From the NCBI RefSeq assembly GCF_014529535.1, contig NW_023503305.1:496001-560000 (forward strand): 64,000 nucleotides of DNA. The letters are read 5' to 3'. This DNA comes from Bradysia coprophila (Eukaryota; Arthropoda; Insecta; Diptera; Sciaridae). The stretch's first letter is position 1. Each line of letters opens with the position of its first letter. Below are positions 34,223 through 45,358 of the stretch, piece after piece. The position numbers were made by a program, and so were the translations under genes. The notes under the pieces are model-generated. The model ran no database searches. It was given only the letters and a program-made list of their open reading frames with translations, and was not told the DNA's origin.

Positions 34223-34224
34223 TA

Positions 34225-35107
34225 TGCTCCAAATATATTATCAACTTAATATGTACAGTTAGATGCAGAGAAATTACAGCATTCTGATTGTATTGTCCTC
34301 AAAGTACTAGACGTTGTTAATGTGATGTGTTTTCTGCACGTTGTTCTAAGTAAATGCCAATTCGAGGTCTAAAAAACATAGGTAAGTTTGGAACGTTTGG
34401 AACTTATTCATGTTCATTAGATGTGCGAAATCGGGTAAAAGCCACGGGCTGGACACTCTATGTAAAATAGCAGCATTTAAAGGCGTGGGGTAACTTGGCA
34501 CACGGTGCAAAAATAATGGAATTTTCAACTGCGTAAAAGGTGATCTCGCCCACAATTTTGCTTCACTAAAATTTCGTAAAAGGGATAATTAAGTTGATGG
34601 CAGAGCTAACAAACATTTATAGCATTAAATTTGCGTGTGCGAGATTGCGAAAAATGGACTTTAAGAATGTTATATTTATGCTTCCTCCGCCAGATTACCC
34701 GATACCCATTTAAAAAATGAAGAATAGCGTGAATAGTGTCAGACCCGTGGTAAAAGTTGATGTTGAACCTTTTACACATCCTTCACAGTGCTTACCTTAT
34801 ATTGTACCTATTACTTATTTGCAAACTGATCCTTTCCTCTTTTGAAAAATATTTTGCTGCGATACCGAGTTGGGATTTTCAATCCGAATCCGACCTGAAG
34901 CTAATTTAATTTCATTGCGACCCTGAATCTGAAAATTGTTTTTGGTGATAGACGGCATCTTTGCAAAAAGGGTGAATACTTGCGGGACTCGTCCCTCAGG
35001 GAGTATCAAAACATACGGACCCCAAGTTTCGGGTAAATATAATATTTGTTATGTTGCAACCGTCAATGAACGTCAACACAAGGTATGGTCGAATGTCAAA
35101 CTTTGTA
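34225..35107. other. Intergenic, no gene seen
   Basis: AT-rich spacer with one degraded MITE terminus at 34255 and a CCGACCTGAAGC motif at 34888. No coding signal is convincing. Confidence 0.35.
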
Positions 35108-35733
35108 TGTATGTAAACAAACTCACCTCTCATGAGAGGTCATATCTGCCGGTTTGTATGAACAGACCATACCTGGATTATACTTCATTGACAACCGAGT
35201 TGTTTAGTATTGAGTTTTGCATCAAGGTTCTGAAAGAACAGGTTAAAGACACTTGCGAGGGCGGGCGAAATACAAATCTTGACAATTTGGGCATGTTTTA
35301 TTAAATTCACTCATTAAATATTGTACGAAAAGAAAAGAAAATAATTTTATCAAGTTGACATTTCACACAATCTATAATGAGTGTGTTTAACAAAACAACA
35401 AAACATGTATAAATTGTCAAAATTCAGAAGTGTCTTAACCTGTTCTTTCAGAACCTTGTTTTGCATAACAAATTGAATTACACTTGTGTCCAACGTTATA
35501 GAAATTCACCCGAAAGTAGTGTCCGTGCGTTCTTGCGGATTTGCGTTACCTTCAGTATGTTTATTTACCTTGGACAAATCAACTTACCAAAAGAACATTT
35601 CCTCGCTTTGATCAGAAATAAATTATTCAAATTTTTCGCCGATGGACAATTTATTAACCGCTTCGATTTATACAAATTAGAATTGAATGAACTCAAATCA
35701 ATGTTTTTGACAGAACGTCCTAACCTCACTTAA
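35108..35733 (+). CDS. Possible two-exon gene of unknown function
   Basis: An open frame (upstream limit unclear; first in-frame ATGs at 35108 and 35159) can be spliced at CATCAAG|GTTCTG (35226/35227) to TTTCAG|AAC (35451/35452) in the same phase. The joined frame continues with YRNSPESSVRAFLRICVTFS and LPKEHFLALIRNKLFKFFAD, then stops at 35731-35733. AATAAA follows at about 35759. The supposed intron is bounded by a near-perfect inverted repeat, which may be the whole story. No family is recognised, and the predicted protein is not obviously conserved. The second exon region has the more protein-like composition. Confidence 0.2.
35224..35460. repeat. Inverted repeat of about 28-bp arms
   Basis: CAAGGTTCTGAAAGAACAGG (35224-35243, continuing TTAAAGACACTT) is repeated as its reverse complement, ending CCTGTTCTTTCAGAACCTTG (35439-35458). 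TGACAATTT and AAATTGTCA continue the pairing inwards. The spacer is about 170 bp and has no ORF. Confidence 0.7.
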
Positions 35734-36020
35734 ATTGAAATCATTGTCTTTTTTAGTAATAAATAGGTTACATAGTGACACATTATGAGAGGAAAAAAAA
35801 CTGTCAAAATATTTACGTGGTGCCAAAACAATGCGCTAACACATTTCTTTATCTTGCAAATTTAAAGCCCATTTCAACTTGTCATCTAAAAGTGTTATGT
35901 AAATTCAAAAACAAATAATTTACCGTGATATTGTTTAAGCTCTTGTGTTGTATTACTACAGATCCGATGATGATTATTCGCAATCGCACAATTTGAACAA
36001 AAAAAAACGACTTGGACACC

Positions 36021-36971
36021 ATGCAATACAACGCCACGAAAGAGAGTTTTAAATTGCTCCAATTGTCGGACACATCAAAATCGTCCGAACTGGAATTACC
36101 TGAAGTGACCACACAACGGAAACGACGAATACGACGGAAGGTACGCACATCAGCCAGTCCACATTTGCGTAGTTACAATGCGTCACACAAAGATTCCACC
36201 GATGACATGCAACCAGCATGTCAAAACATTGGCCTTTGGATAGCTGTGTTCATGAGCTGCGGCTGGTTACTTATATTATCATACATGATGGCTGTTGTAT
36301 ATACCGAAAATCGTAGATTAGAAGTGGAAATATCCAAATTGTCGACCAGTAGTCAAAGTGTTCCAGATGCCCTACAAAAATGGCATGAAACGTCCAAAGG
36401 GCTTCAACAGAATCAAACGTCCATGTCAAGTATTGTACATGCCTTGCAGAAGCGGATCGACGCCTTCGAAACTGATTTGAATATTGTAAAGGCTGCAATT
36501 AGCAAAAAGGAAGCCACCTCCGAGGAGAATAATGCTGCCGTTGTCGCTGTTGGTGCTAAATATGCCGACTTAAGGGCAGACGTAGATAGTTTAAAGGAGA
36601 AATTGCAGCAAATTAAAGCTGATGAAGATGTGACCCAAACAAAGTTGACCAAACTAGCGGAAACGTTCAACACCACCACCACAATAATAACAGCACCATC
36701 CACCTCCAACAATGAGACAATGAAGGTCATCGAGAATTTTACGAGCAATTTCACCAGTCAAATAAGTTCGTTGTCCAAGAACGTATCCACATTCAACGAT
36801 ACATTGACCCAGCGAAGCAATGCATTGGATGTGGATGTAAGGAAAAACAAGGAACGTTTGGATGGGCTTGAGGAAAAGCTAGCGAATGTAACGTCGAAAA
36901 TTGGTTCGTTAGAATTTCGTCGGGACAGAAGTGTGTCGACAGTGCAACCGTCGTCCGATGCCACGGGATAA
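36021..36971 (+). CDS. Type II membrane protein with long coiled coil, EFCAB14-like
   Basis: Single exon, 316 residues; ATG at 36021 (the frame is open a few codons further without an ATG). A basic cytosolic N-terminus (TTQRKRRIRRKVRTSAS) is followed by one membrane span (about residues 71-94, IGLWIAVFMSCGWLLILSYM). A long heptad-type region then carries many N-glycosylation sequons (NTTTT, NNET, NFTS, NVST, NDT). This layout, with basic N-terminus, single span, and lumenal or extracellular coiled coil with Thr/Asn-rich patches, resembles the N-terminal two thirds of vertebrate EFCAB14. No EF-hand is present, so the assignment is tentative. A possible poly(A) signal lies near 37473. Confidence 0.6.
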   Translation: MQYNATKESFKLLQLSDTSKSSELELPEVTTQRKRRIRRKVRTSASPHLRSYNASHKDSTDDMQPACQNIGLWIAVFMSCGWLLILSYMMAVVYTENRRLEVEISKLSTSSQSVPDALQKWHETSKGLQQNQTSMSSIVHALQKRIDAFETDLNIVKAAISKKEATSEENNAAVVAVGAKYADLRADVDSLKEKLQQIKADEDVTQTKLTKLAETFNTTTTIITAPSTSNNETMKVIENFTSNFTSQISSLSKNVSTFNDTLTQRSNALDVDVRKNKERLDGLEEKLANVTSKIGSLEFRRDRSVSTVQPSSDATG

Positions 36972-37678
36972 AATAATGTCATGTGTAGCAATATTGTAAT
37001 ATGGGTGGAGAACTTAAATAGTAATTTTAATTGTTAACTAATTATTAAATTATTTTTTGTTTGACAGAAGCAATCAAAAACGGAAATTCCCCCTCCCCCA
37101 GTGTTAGTGAGTGAGTTGAGCCAAAAAAAAACCTAAAAATAATTTTTGTAAGTCGATAAACAAAAAATTTGATTCGCTGCAATCAACTCTTATCAATTTT
37201 TCGTCAAACCATCAATATATTAATGATGAATCATTTTGATCGCATCGGAGGGATTATACCGGTTAGCTAGTTTGACGAAAAATTGATAAAAAAGAGATTT
37301 TGAATTTGAACCGAACGTGTGTATACAATGGACGCAATTGAATTTATACGAGAAGTAAGAAGGGTTTCCCATTGCCGTCGGTTACTTCTTTTTGATAATA
37401 AAATACCAAAATTTTGTTGATAATTTGTGTAAAGAGTGTAGCGCATTTTCTTATGTAAAATTGAAAATGAATGAACAATAAACGAAGAACGTGTAAAGAT
37501 TTTCGAAATTATTTTGATTCGCTTGTGGCATAAATATGGGCTAAATATGGAAAATTAGATCAAAATCCTAACATGTATTTCTGGGTTGTTGTTTCACTTA
37601 CTTTACTTGAGACACTTCATCCATGCAATCATAAAGCCCTAAATATACTCTAACCAAAACAAGTTGGAAGTACACTCG
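36972..37678. other. 3' flank and intergenic, with inverted repeat
   Basis: It contains a 19-bp perfect inverted repeat, TATCAATTTTTCGTCAAAC (37191-37209) and GTTTGACGAAAAATTGATA (37270-37288), around a 60-bp loop with a second small palindrome (ATATTAATGATGAATCATT). Nothing coding was seen. Confidence 0.5.
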
Positions 37679-37910
37679 GTAAAATTCACTGAAGTGCCGA
37701 ATTTGCAACAGCTGGTGTTCGTGCTGTTGATTACATCAATAGTGTATTAGCCGATTATTCACTCACACACAATCATACTACCACCAACATTAAAGCTTGA
37801 GGCGTGGTTTAGATAAACGGAGGCAAAACGGCGTCAGTAGAAATCTAGCATAACAATGGCATGAACTTAGCACCAGCTGTTGCAAATTCTGGACTTCAGT
37901 GAATCTTACC
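37679..37910. mobile_element. Foldback MITE (232 bp)
   Basis: Left arm GGTAAAATTCACTGAAGTGC (37679, running on through AATTTGCAACAGCTGGTG) and right arm CACCAGCTGTTGCAAATTCT...TCAGTGAATCTTACC (37871-37910) are 40-bp imperfect reverse complements. A diverged single arm of the same family (CAGCTGTTGTAAATTCTGCA) lies at about 2072-2108. No target duplication was recognised. Confidence 0.6.
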
Positions 37911-38187
37911 AACTGTAGAACTTCGACAAGTGTACATCTAAGTGCAGCTTTTAGCGTATTTTTGCAACGCTAAAATGGTCTCCGAGGAGTTTTCGTCCCG
38001 GTTGAATTTACTATATCTTCTCTGACTACAATTTGGCCCATTTGGTTGGGTCGGCTCCCTTGACTAATGAGACTTTCTTTCACTTTAATCTAATTTTTAT
38101 CTACTTTCGTGAATTTGAAATACATTTTAAACAATTTGCTCCCGTACAAATGAACCTGCAGGCACCAGAAATGTCAAAATATTACCA

Positions 38188-38545
38188 GATCAGATTCTGT
38201 ATGCCTTCGATTGTATGGTTTCTTTTTACAGTCGTTTTTAACTCATTTATGCATTTGAAGCCAATTTGTCGGCAAAATGTGGAAAGGAGGTAGGTACCCT
38301 CCACCTTTAACGCTTCAAAGAGGGGTTGTAAATACCGATTTTATTTTCCTCTGATATTATCAGGCAATCTATGTCTTCAATTGTATGGTTGCGTTTCGCA
38401 GTCGTTGTAACCTCATTGCGGCGCGTTTAAGCTTTTACCGATTATTGTTGGATGTTTTCCCACTTCCTGCGATATTATCTCGCAATCTATGCCTTCGACT
38501 GTATAGTTTCTTTTTACATTTGTTTTAAACTAATTGCAGGACGTT
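38188..38545. repeat. Three diverged repeat units
   Basis: ATGCCTTCGATTGTATGGTT (38201), ATGTCTTCAATTGTATGGTT (38371) and ATGCCTTCGACTGTATAGTT (38489) are each preceded by GATATTAT-like and followed by TTTTTACAGTCGTTTTAA-like sequence. Spacings are 170 and 118 bp, so this is an old, uneven tandem array. Confidence 0.55.
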
Positions 38546-38984
38546 TTAGCGTGTCCGACAACATTAGTGGAAATCCTGGACATTTACATTTTCACGTATC
38601 GGGGTTATAGATATGAGCTTTCGTAGAGACTGATATCGTGCATCTACGAACTTGACCTATTCCACGTCGAATGAGGGAGACCCTGGTTTTTACTCGAGGG
38701 AACAAGCAAAATTAGCTAAACATGCAATGTGTGTGAAGGACATAAAAACTTACTCTCCTTTCTTCTAACTCAACACAAATTCAATTTGTGTTCAAGTGAA
38801 CAGTACACGCATTCAAATATGACTGAATGGTTGGACCATCATGTCTTTGGTGAAAATAATGCAGCAGGGTATAGTATTCGTAACAGGCAAGAAGTTCATT
38901 TCCGCTGTTGAATTGCATGAAACGTTGAATGCTCTCACAACACGATGTGTGATTGCTTCAAGAAAGTTGCAAGAGTACTGGTCA

Positions 38985-39119
38985 ATTAAAACGTAATATT
39001 GACATTGACACTGTTCACAATGCAATTCGAATTCAATAATAAATTTTAAAAAAAAATTTGTAAAATAGAAGATCGATATTAATTGCATATTTACCTTGCT
39101 CGTTCGTATTCGTCTTAAT
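38985..39119. repeat. Dispersed repeat, copy A (interrupted by a MITE)
   Basis: AATATTGACATTGACACTGT through CTCGTTCGTATTCGTCTTAAT is repeated at 47066-47200. Copy A is interrupted at its right end by the MITE at 39120-39307 and resumes after it. Confidence 0.65.
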
Positions 39120-39307
39120 CACGGCAGAGTAAAAGTAACCCAGGCAGGAGCGCTTGTTTGACTAGGGACCTGAATAATCTAGTAGCCCTATGTTTTTTAA
39201 CTTATGCCAGTGTTCATTTGAGTTCATTTTCATACAGTGTATTAGGTCCCTCATTTGACGTTTCAATAATGAACCGCTCCTGCCAGGTTTACTTTTACTC
39301 TGCCGTG
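39120..39307. mobile_element. MITE (188 bp) with target-site duplication
   Basis: The terminal inverted repeats CACGGCAGAGTAAAAGTAA and TTACTTTTACTCTGCCGTG continue inwards to about 33 bp (GGCAGGAGCG / CGCTCCTGCC). TCTTAAT flanks both ends (39113-39119 and 39308-39314). A 7-8 bp duplication and C/G-ended termini suggest a hAT-related MITE. There is no coding capacity. Confidence 0.75.
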
Positions 39308-40098
39308 TCTTAATGAAATGAAATAAAATGCTTTCGGAAATGTGGTGATTACAAAATTCTCTGTAAAATGATAATATAAAATGATCAATACTCTCTCTAG
39401 CAAGCAAGTTTCGTTTTGACGCTGTCAAAATACCACCTTATTGCTTTGGTAGTAGAATCATACACAGTTGACTAATTTCTAATTTTACATGTAAAATACA
39501 AAGGATATGTTGAATTTTTACCACATTAATAAATATAGCTAGGTTGCTAGAGACTCTCTGGTAGAGAGGGTATTGAAATGATGCATACAGTTTTTACCTT
39601 GTTCAACAGCCTTAGTTTTCAGTGTTTGTATAATATTATTTGAATAGCCGAAATGCAATATCGTATTGACTAAACCTAAAAATTGATTTAATTCTGACGA
39701 TTTAGATTTCCATGTCGTAAAGAGATTGCATATGTACATGTGTAAAAAAGGAAAAGCATGTAGAAAATCTATATTTTACATGGAAATTGGTAAAATATGA
39801 ATTATTCAAGCTAGATTCAACTATACAATATTTTTTATCACTTTCTTGCATTTTCTGGCCATAAGCAAACATACGTTGCTGTCTTGCTGCGGCATTTTTT
39901 GTTTAGGCATATCAAGGATAGTCTACTTTATACGACAAAATTTAAATTAGACTATACCGGGAACTCATAAGCATTTGGAGGAAAGTTGACATCTGACAGT
40001 GCATAGATTTTAGCCATTTGAGGACATTGGTAATACTAAAGATGCGAAAATCTTTTTCACACCCAACTTCAATTTTTAAAATTTTAGTATTTTTACAT

Positions 40099-40190
40099 GG
40101 TGACGGGTATTTTCGCCCAGGGAATTATCGCCCAGACCGAAAAATTTAAAATTTGTATTGGAATTATCGGCCAGTAATTATCACCCAAAT
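40099..40190. repeat. Dispersed repeat related to 2757-2845
   Basis: GGTGACGGGTATTTTCGCCC is followed by GGAATTATCGCCCAGACCGA and GGAATTATCGGCCAGTAATT. The motif (A)ATTATCGCCCAG occurs three times in loose form. It is in reverse orientation to the copy at 2.8 kb. Confidence 0.45.
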
Positions 40191-41454
40191 AGTACCCTGC
40201 CGTAGTAATGTACTATTTTTAAATTGACGAAACATTTCTTTCATAACGTTTGCGTAACTTTTAATAGGGTAAACAGGTTAGCTACGAGCACTCTGTCATT
40301 TACGATCACTGAAAGAGAAAATTGAGCCACACAAATGTATGCTAGAAAGAGATGAACGAGAAGAGGAACCTCCTAACCAAAATAAAGGGGATCATAACTG
40401 TCCTGTTTTCCCTATGTCTCTAGGTTCTCTCACACAACTTCGAGAAATGTACAGAAATTTGAAAACATTGTTCAATATGTAAAACTTTGAAGTTACAAGT
40501 CGACATTCCATATCGTTCCATATTATCTCTTAAGTCAATAGATTAAGTCAAGTTTTGAATTTTCTTAAAAGTAGTTTTCCCTTCAATTTTTGAAGCGATT
40601 TTTTTGTGGTAAATTCTTTCTTCGTTAAAATTTTTACGTTTAGATATTTTAATAGCGAAACAAGAACTTGCGTCGCATTTACTTTTACCTTTCAAGTAAT
40701 TATTTATTTCCAATCCCAATTTTTAACGCATCCACTGTACCTGATAGAAATAAGCAAGTTCCAATAATGCCGAGGAATGACCATTGATGCACCTCACTCA
40801 CGTCGCAAGCAAATCCAAATGAATCGAAAAGTGTCTGATGGAAAGCTAATAAGGCTTTCAATTTTATTTTCACTTAGGTTTTTATTTTACAGACATTTTT
40901 AGAGTTTACAATAACAAATATAAACTATATTTTCATGTTTGGCTGTTTTAAAAGTATTATAGTAGTTGATGACGATAGGGTGCATAATATTGTTATTTTA
41001 TATATTTTATAATTTATCTACTAAATTACCATACGAAAAGGTCTATAATTTAATTTTCTGTTTTATATTTCATTCTTTCTTAAACTCTATCTATATATCT
41101 CTCTCGTCTCTCTCCCTTCACACATTATACGAGAATTGACTTCGATTACGACTTTGAATATTATGTCTATTGGGGAAATGTTATACCAAACATCATTGGC
41201 ACTAAAGGTAAAATTGTTATGTGAATAGAATTTATGTTTTGTCTCTTAAATTGTAATGGTAATTTTTGTTAATTTATTTAATTAATTATTCTAACTAAAC
41301 CTAAAAGTATATTGTACAAAAGACTGATTTTATATTTACACAATAATGCAGGGATAAATTAATAAATCCATTGGCTTAATGTTACATTAAATTTCATAAT
41401 TACATAAGTAAATACTCAACACACGAGAGATGCAATAATACCAATGAATCCAAC

Positions 41455-41515
41455 CGGTAAATTTTTTTATGAATTTTACCGGTAAATGTAACGTTTACCG
41501 GTAAATTTCATACAA
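41455..41515. repeat. Cluster of TTTACCGGTAAA palindromes
   Basis: AACCGGTAAATTT, TTTTACCGGTAAATGT and GTTTACCGGTAAATTTCAT lie within 60 bp. Each centre is a self-complementary TTTACCGGTAAA-type site, and the outer parts (AAATTTTTTTATGAA / TTTCATACAAATTTTTGT) also pair roughly. Confidence 0.6.
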
Positions 41516-42846
41516 ATTTTTGTAACGGTCAGATTCACTAAATTAACAATAAATTAACATAAGTTAAATGGATAATAATGCTAACGTGAAGACTCATCAT
41601 ATTCCACAGTTACTCACTTTTAAAAAGCTGAAATCATCAATGGGAGAATTGGAATCTTTGCAAAATATTTTTGAGCAACGTAAAACAATATTATAAGCAA
41701 AAAGTTGTTCTACGACATGTTACCAAAAAGCATCTGACGGATCTGCAGTAGGGTGGGTCGTATTTTCATTTTGTTTTTATTTTAAAACTCCTGACCCAGG
41801 CTGTACTTAGAATTAAATAAATTGATTTTTCCCTTACCTCTCGGCTGATTTTTGATTTTCGGGGTCGTTGCGTGAGTTTGCACACATTGCTGACTCGGAC
41901 AGAGTAACTCTGCCAGTGTTCTCGACTAAGACTTTCCACCAAAAATTGCAACTTTATTTGCAGATAAAATCGACTAATCATGCCTGAACAGGAAATCTCA
42001 TAGAGAGTCCAGTTCGGAAAAGTTTTTTGATAATGAGAAAACTAAATGAATAAACTAAAATTAGAAATTAGTCAACAGTGCATGATTCTACATTTTCTCT
42101 TAGAAAGGCGGTATTTTTGTTTTCATTGTATCAAATGGGCATATAACTGTTATGGAATTATAAGTTCCATCAATTTTTATATACAGCACAAAAGAGGTCC
42201 CGATTGTCGGATAATCGAAGTTATACTCTACCTAGGAAGAGAATTCTCGTAGTCTGTTTTAATGTCATTTCAATTTATCAAGCGCCATCTAAAGATGCCA
42301 AAAATTATCGAAAGCTTTAACCAGAACAAAAGTAATTTGTTTAGAATAGTACTCTATTTGACAGCTGTCACTCGAAGCACTTTTGCTTGAAGTTCGTTGG
42401 TCCTACACATAAAGTGTTATACCAAAATCGCAAAATCCAAAATGTTCTCCTAGCATTACTGGGCTGCTACGCAAGATTTTTGAGCCACGTCCCGATGGTA
42501 ACATCGGTTATTTTCGGCTCGTCAAAGTTCATTTTTACTGTGTAGTGTTCTAGGTATACTTAAGCATTGATATATCTCAAGTGGATTGAATTGCAATAAA
42601 TTTTCACATGTAAACGATGAAACTTATAATTCCACAGCAGAATAAGTTTTTAGTTGTTAAATAGAATATGAATTTGCAATGTATGACAAGAATGAATCAA
42701 ATTTTAGAATATTTTTTGTATTGGTCACTGTCTTGGCTCAAGGGTCATCTTATAGTAACATACCGCTCTACAACGCATAAAATTCTCTCAAAAATTTGTG
42801 CATCTCTGCTTTTGTAGAAATTTAGAAAAGAATTCTTTTGTTTAGA

Positions 42847-43917
42847 CCCGTACGAAGTACTGGGGTCTTATAGGTTTACGCATACGTTTGTAACACGTCG
42901 AATTGGACTCCCTGAGTAAGGGGAAACCTATTGTGGTTGTCTAGAGATGCCAAATCCGCGAAAAAAAAATGTCCGTCTGTCCGTCTGTCAGTCTGTCCGT
43001 CTGTCCGTCTGTCCGTCTGTTCGTCTGTCCGTCTGCACGATAACTTGAGTAAAACGCATCCGATTTTGAAAATTATTTTTTTTCCCGTTTGGTAATGTCA
43101 AAAGACAGGCTAAGTTCGAAGATGAGTGATTTTGGATCGACCCATCCCGAGCTGTGGCCCAATAAGTGCTTTACGGTTTTTCGAAGATATCTCCGGACAT
43201 TTAAACGTTAAACTTGTACGTCAAATAAAAGGTATTTACAATACCGATCGACAAAAAAAAAAGTTTATGGCAATCGGATGACCGACTCGTGAGTTAGACC
43301 CCTTGGTGTGGAACAGGCACAGGGCGGCAAGCAGTTTTTGCTTGTAGGTCGGCCACATTTGAACATATTTCGTTCGTTTTAGCTTTATCAGATAGGTATT
43401 GACCGTACCAATCAGGGAAAAAAAAGTTTATGAAATTATGTTCTTCGGAGCGTGAGTTAGGTCTCTTGGAGTGAGCTCTTATCTGGCTACTCGGAAGTAC
43501 AGTGAACGTGGTGTATTTTGACAATATCTCGAGTAAATTTTGACCGAATTTCATGAATTTTTTTTTGTTTGAAAGGTATTAACGAATGTAAAGCGTCGGT
43601 ACTATTTCCAGTCTCCTAACAAAATGGCTGCCGGCGGCCATATTGGATTTTAGTAAAATAGAAATATCTTGGGAAAAATGATACTTAGAGAGTTTCTGTT
43701 AACATGGAAATAATTTGTTATGTGTGTGAGGTTCCAGGGATTACATATACGGACATCTATATATACCTATATACAGCTATATTGAGCTATATACAGGCAT
43801 ATAGAGCTATATAATAGCAAATTCATTTGTGAAAAGCTTATTTAAAGTAAAATATAGGTAAATATAGCGGTATATAGCTGTTTAAATAGGAATTTATGAA
43901 ATTTGTCTTCGTACGGG
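42847..43917. repeat. About 1.07-kb dispersed-type repeat with CCGTCTGT microsatellite
   Basis: It is bounded by CCCGTACGAAG (42847) and CTTCGTACGGG (ending 43917), a short inverted pair. It contains about eight CCGTCTGT units (42966-43034), then non-coding sequence with a G/C palindrome-like GGCTGCCGGCGGCCATATTG (43626), and a TATATAGCTATATA-rich end (43740-43880). A further CGTACGGG end is at 44087. No ORF. The layout (short inverted ends, internal CCGTCTGT array, GGC/GCC palindrome) is that of a non-coding mobile repeat of unclear class. Confidence 0.5.
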
Positions 43918-44414
43918 GCTGTCAATATTGCCTCCGGCAATTTAGTTGTATATGATAACAAGGCAAAGAGTGGATAATGTAAGTGATTTTAAAGGGAGAA
44001 TAGTTTTTCAGCAGAGAAGAAAATGAAGTAAGAGAAATGAAGAGTTTCACATTAAAGGCTTTTCATACGAATAGGTGTTTCGTACGGGTCGGCGTTAGCT
44101 ATGTTTTATTTTTCGATCAAGCTTTTTTACAAATTAAGGCTGATCTCATTTGTAATAAGTTTTTTATGCGTTGTAGGGCAGTATATAGTAATGACGAATA
44201 AACAATTTATTATTAGGCTACTGTAAATATTCGCTCTGGTCTGGATAAAAACTCATTGATTACAACAATGTAAGTGAATATTTGGCTGACTTTTTTTTTA
44301 ATACTAAAGTCCAATTTCTGCTTATCTATTTGAGTTTTTGTTGTAAAATTCATTTGATTATTACATTATATTTGAACGATTTAAATAACCTGCAAGCTTT
44401 TATATGAAACTAGT

Positions 44415-44656
44415 TTTAGTGACAACCGAACAAAGTGGAAGTGTTTGGTAAACTTTTAAAATTGCTAGTTAGCTATACCTACCAAACTGTACAGTAACGC
44501 TAAATCGTTCGGTTGTTATTAAACACAGAACAAAGAGCAATGCAATTTCAGTTTTGAATATTAAATAGGCAAATTGCGATTTTCACTTATAATTATAAAT
44601 TGACGTTAAACGATAGACTAACATAGAGACTTGTAATTATAAGTGGAAATCTCAAT
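44415..44656. repeat. Two adjacent inverted repeats
   Basis: First: GTGACAACCGAACAAAG (about 44419) with AATCGTTCGGTTGTTATT (about 44503). Second: ATTGCGATTTTCACTTATAA (44573) with TTGTAATTATAAGTGGAAAT (44631), arms about 25 bp around 35 bp. Both look like small MITE remnants. Confidence 0.5.
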
Positions 44657-45358
44657 CTTCCTTAGACAAGGAAAGAGAATTTTCCTAAAAGATTTTACTG
44701 CTCTCAGTAGAGACAATTTTGTTTAAACTTATTGCTGACCCTCAGCAATATTTACAATTTAGATAATTTCTATAAAAATGGGTGACAAAGTGCGACGACT
44801 GTGTTGCAATAAATACCTGTGAAATCTAGAAGTTGTGAAAGTATAAATAAAATGTACCCTCAGTTACGGAATCGGTTGATATCAAATAATGTGGCTTGTG
44901 CACTGAAATAGGATGAGTGGTTGAACAAATAAATTGAAAAATAAATTTCAACTCACTTTGATAGGAGAATGTCGAAGTGATTGAACGTTGCGTTTGCTAC
45001 CCCTGTTTGTCTTCACTCCAGCTAAAAATTCAAAATGTAAAGTACGAAGGCCCCATTCATTCGCAGATAAAACAGCTTTGAAACTTATTTCTCGGTTCGC
45101 TCATGTTCACTCATTGACACAAAATTCAAATTCTAAGGCATGAATTTCGAGCATCCATCCGAAACACGTCCTTTACTTTCCAAATAGCAACGGAGTCAGT
45201 GAGTTAGAAATCGTGCGTATAAGCAAAATAGACCCAACTGCGGCCTAGGTGCATAATCAGCCTTCATACCTATCCTATATCAAGTTAATTACCTGAAACT
45301 ATTGAATTCATTTTAACTGTCCATCGTATACCGCAAAAGATTTTCATATTTTGAACTG

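Larger units (their letters stand above)
38546..45358. other. Gene-poor intergenic region
   Basis: Nearly 7 kb without a supported gene. Apart from the repeats listed separately it is AT-rich and unstructured. Open frames are short and lack codon bias or recognisable motifs. Confidence 0.45.

Noticed and set aside
35882-36148. Minus-strand ORF over the start of the EFCAB14-like gene
   Set aside because: It is antisense to a clearly better coding frame and has no features.
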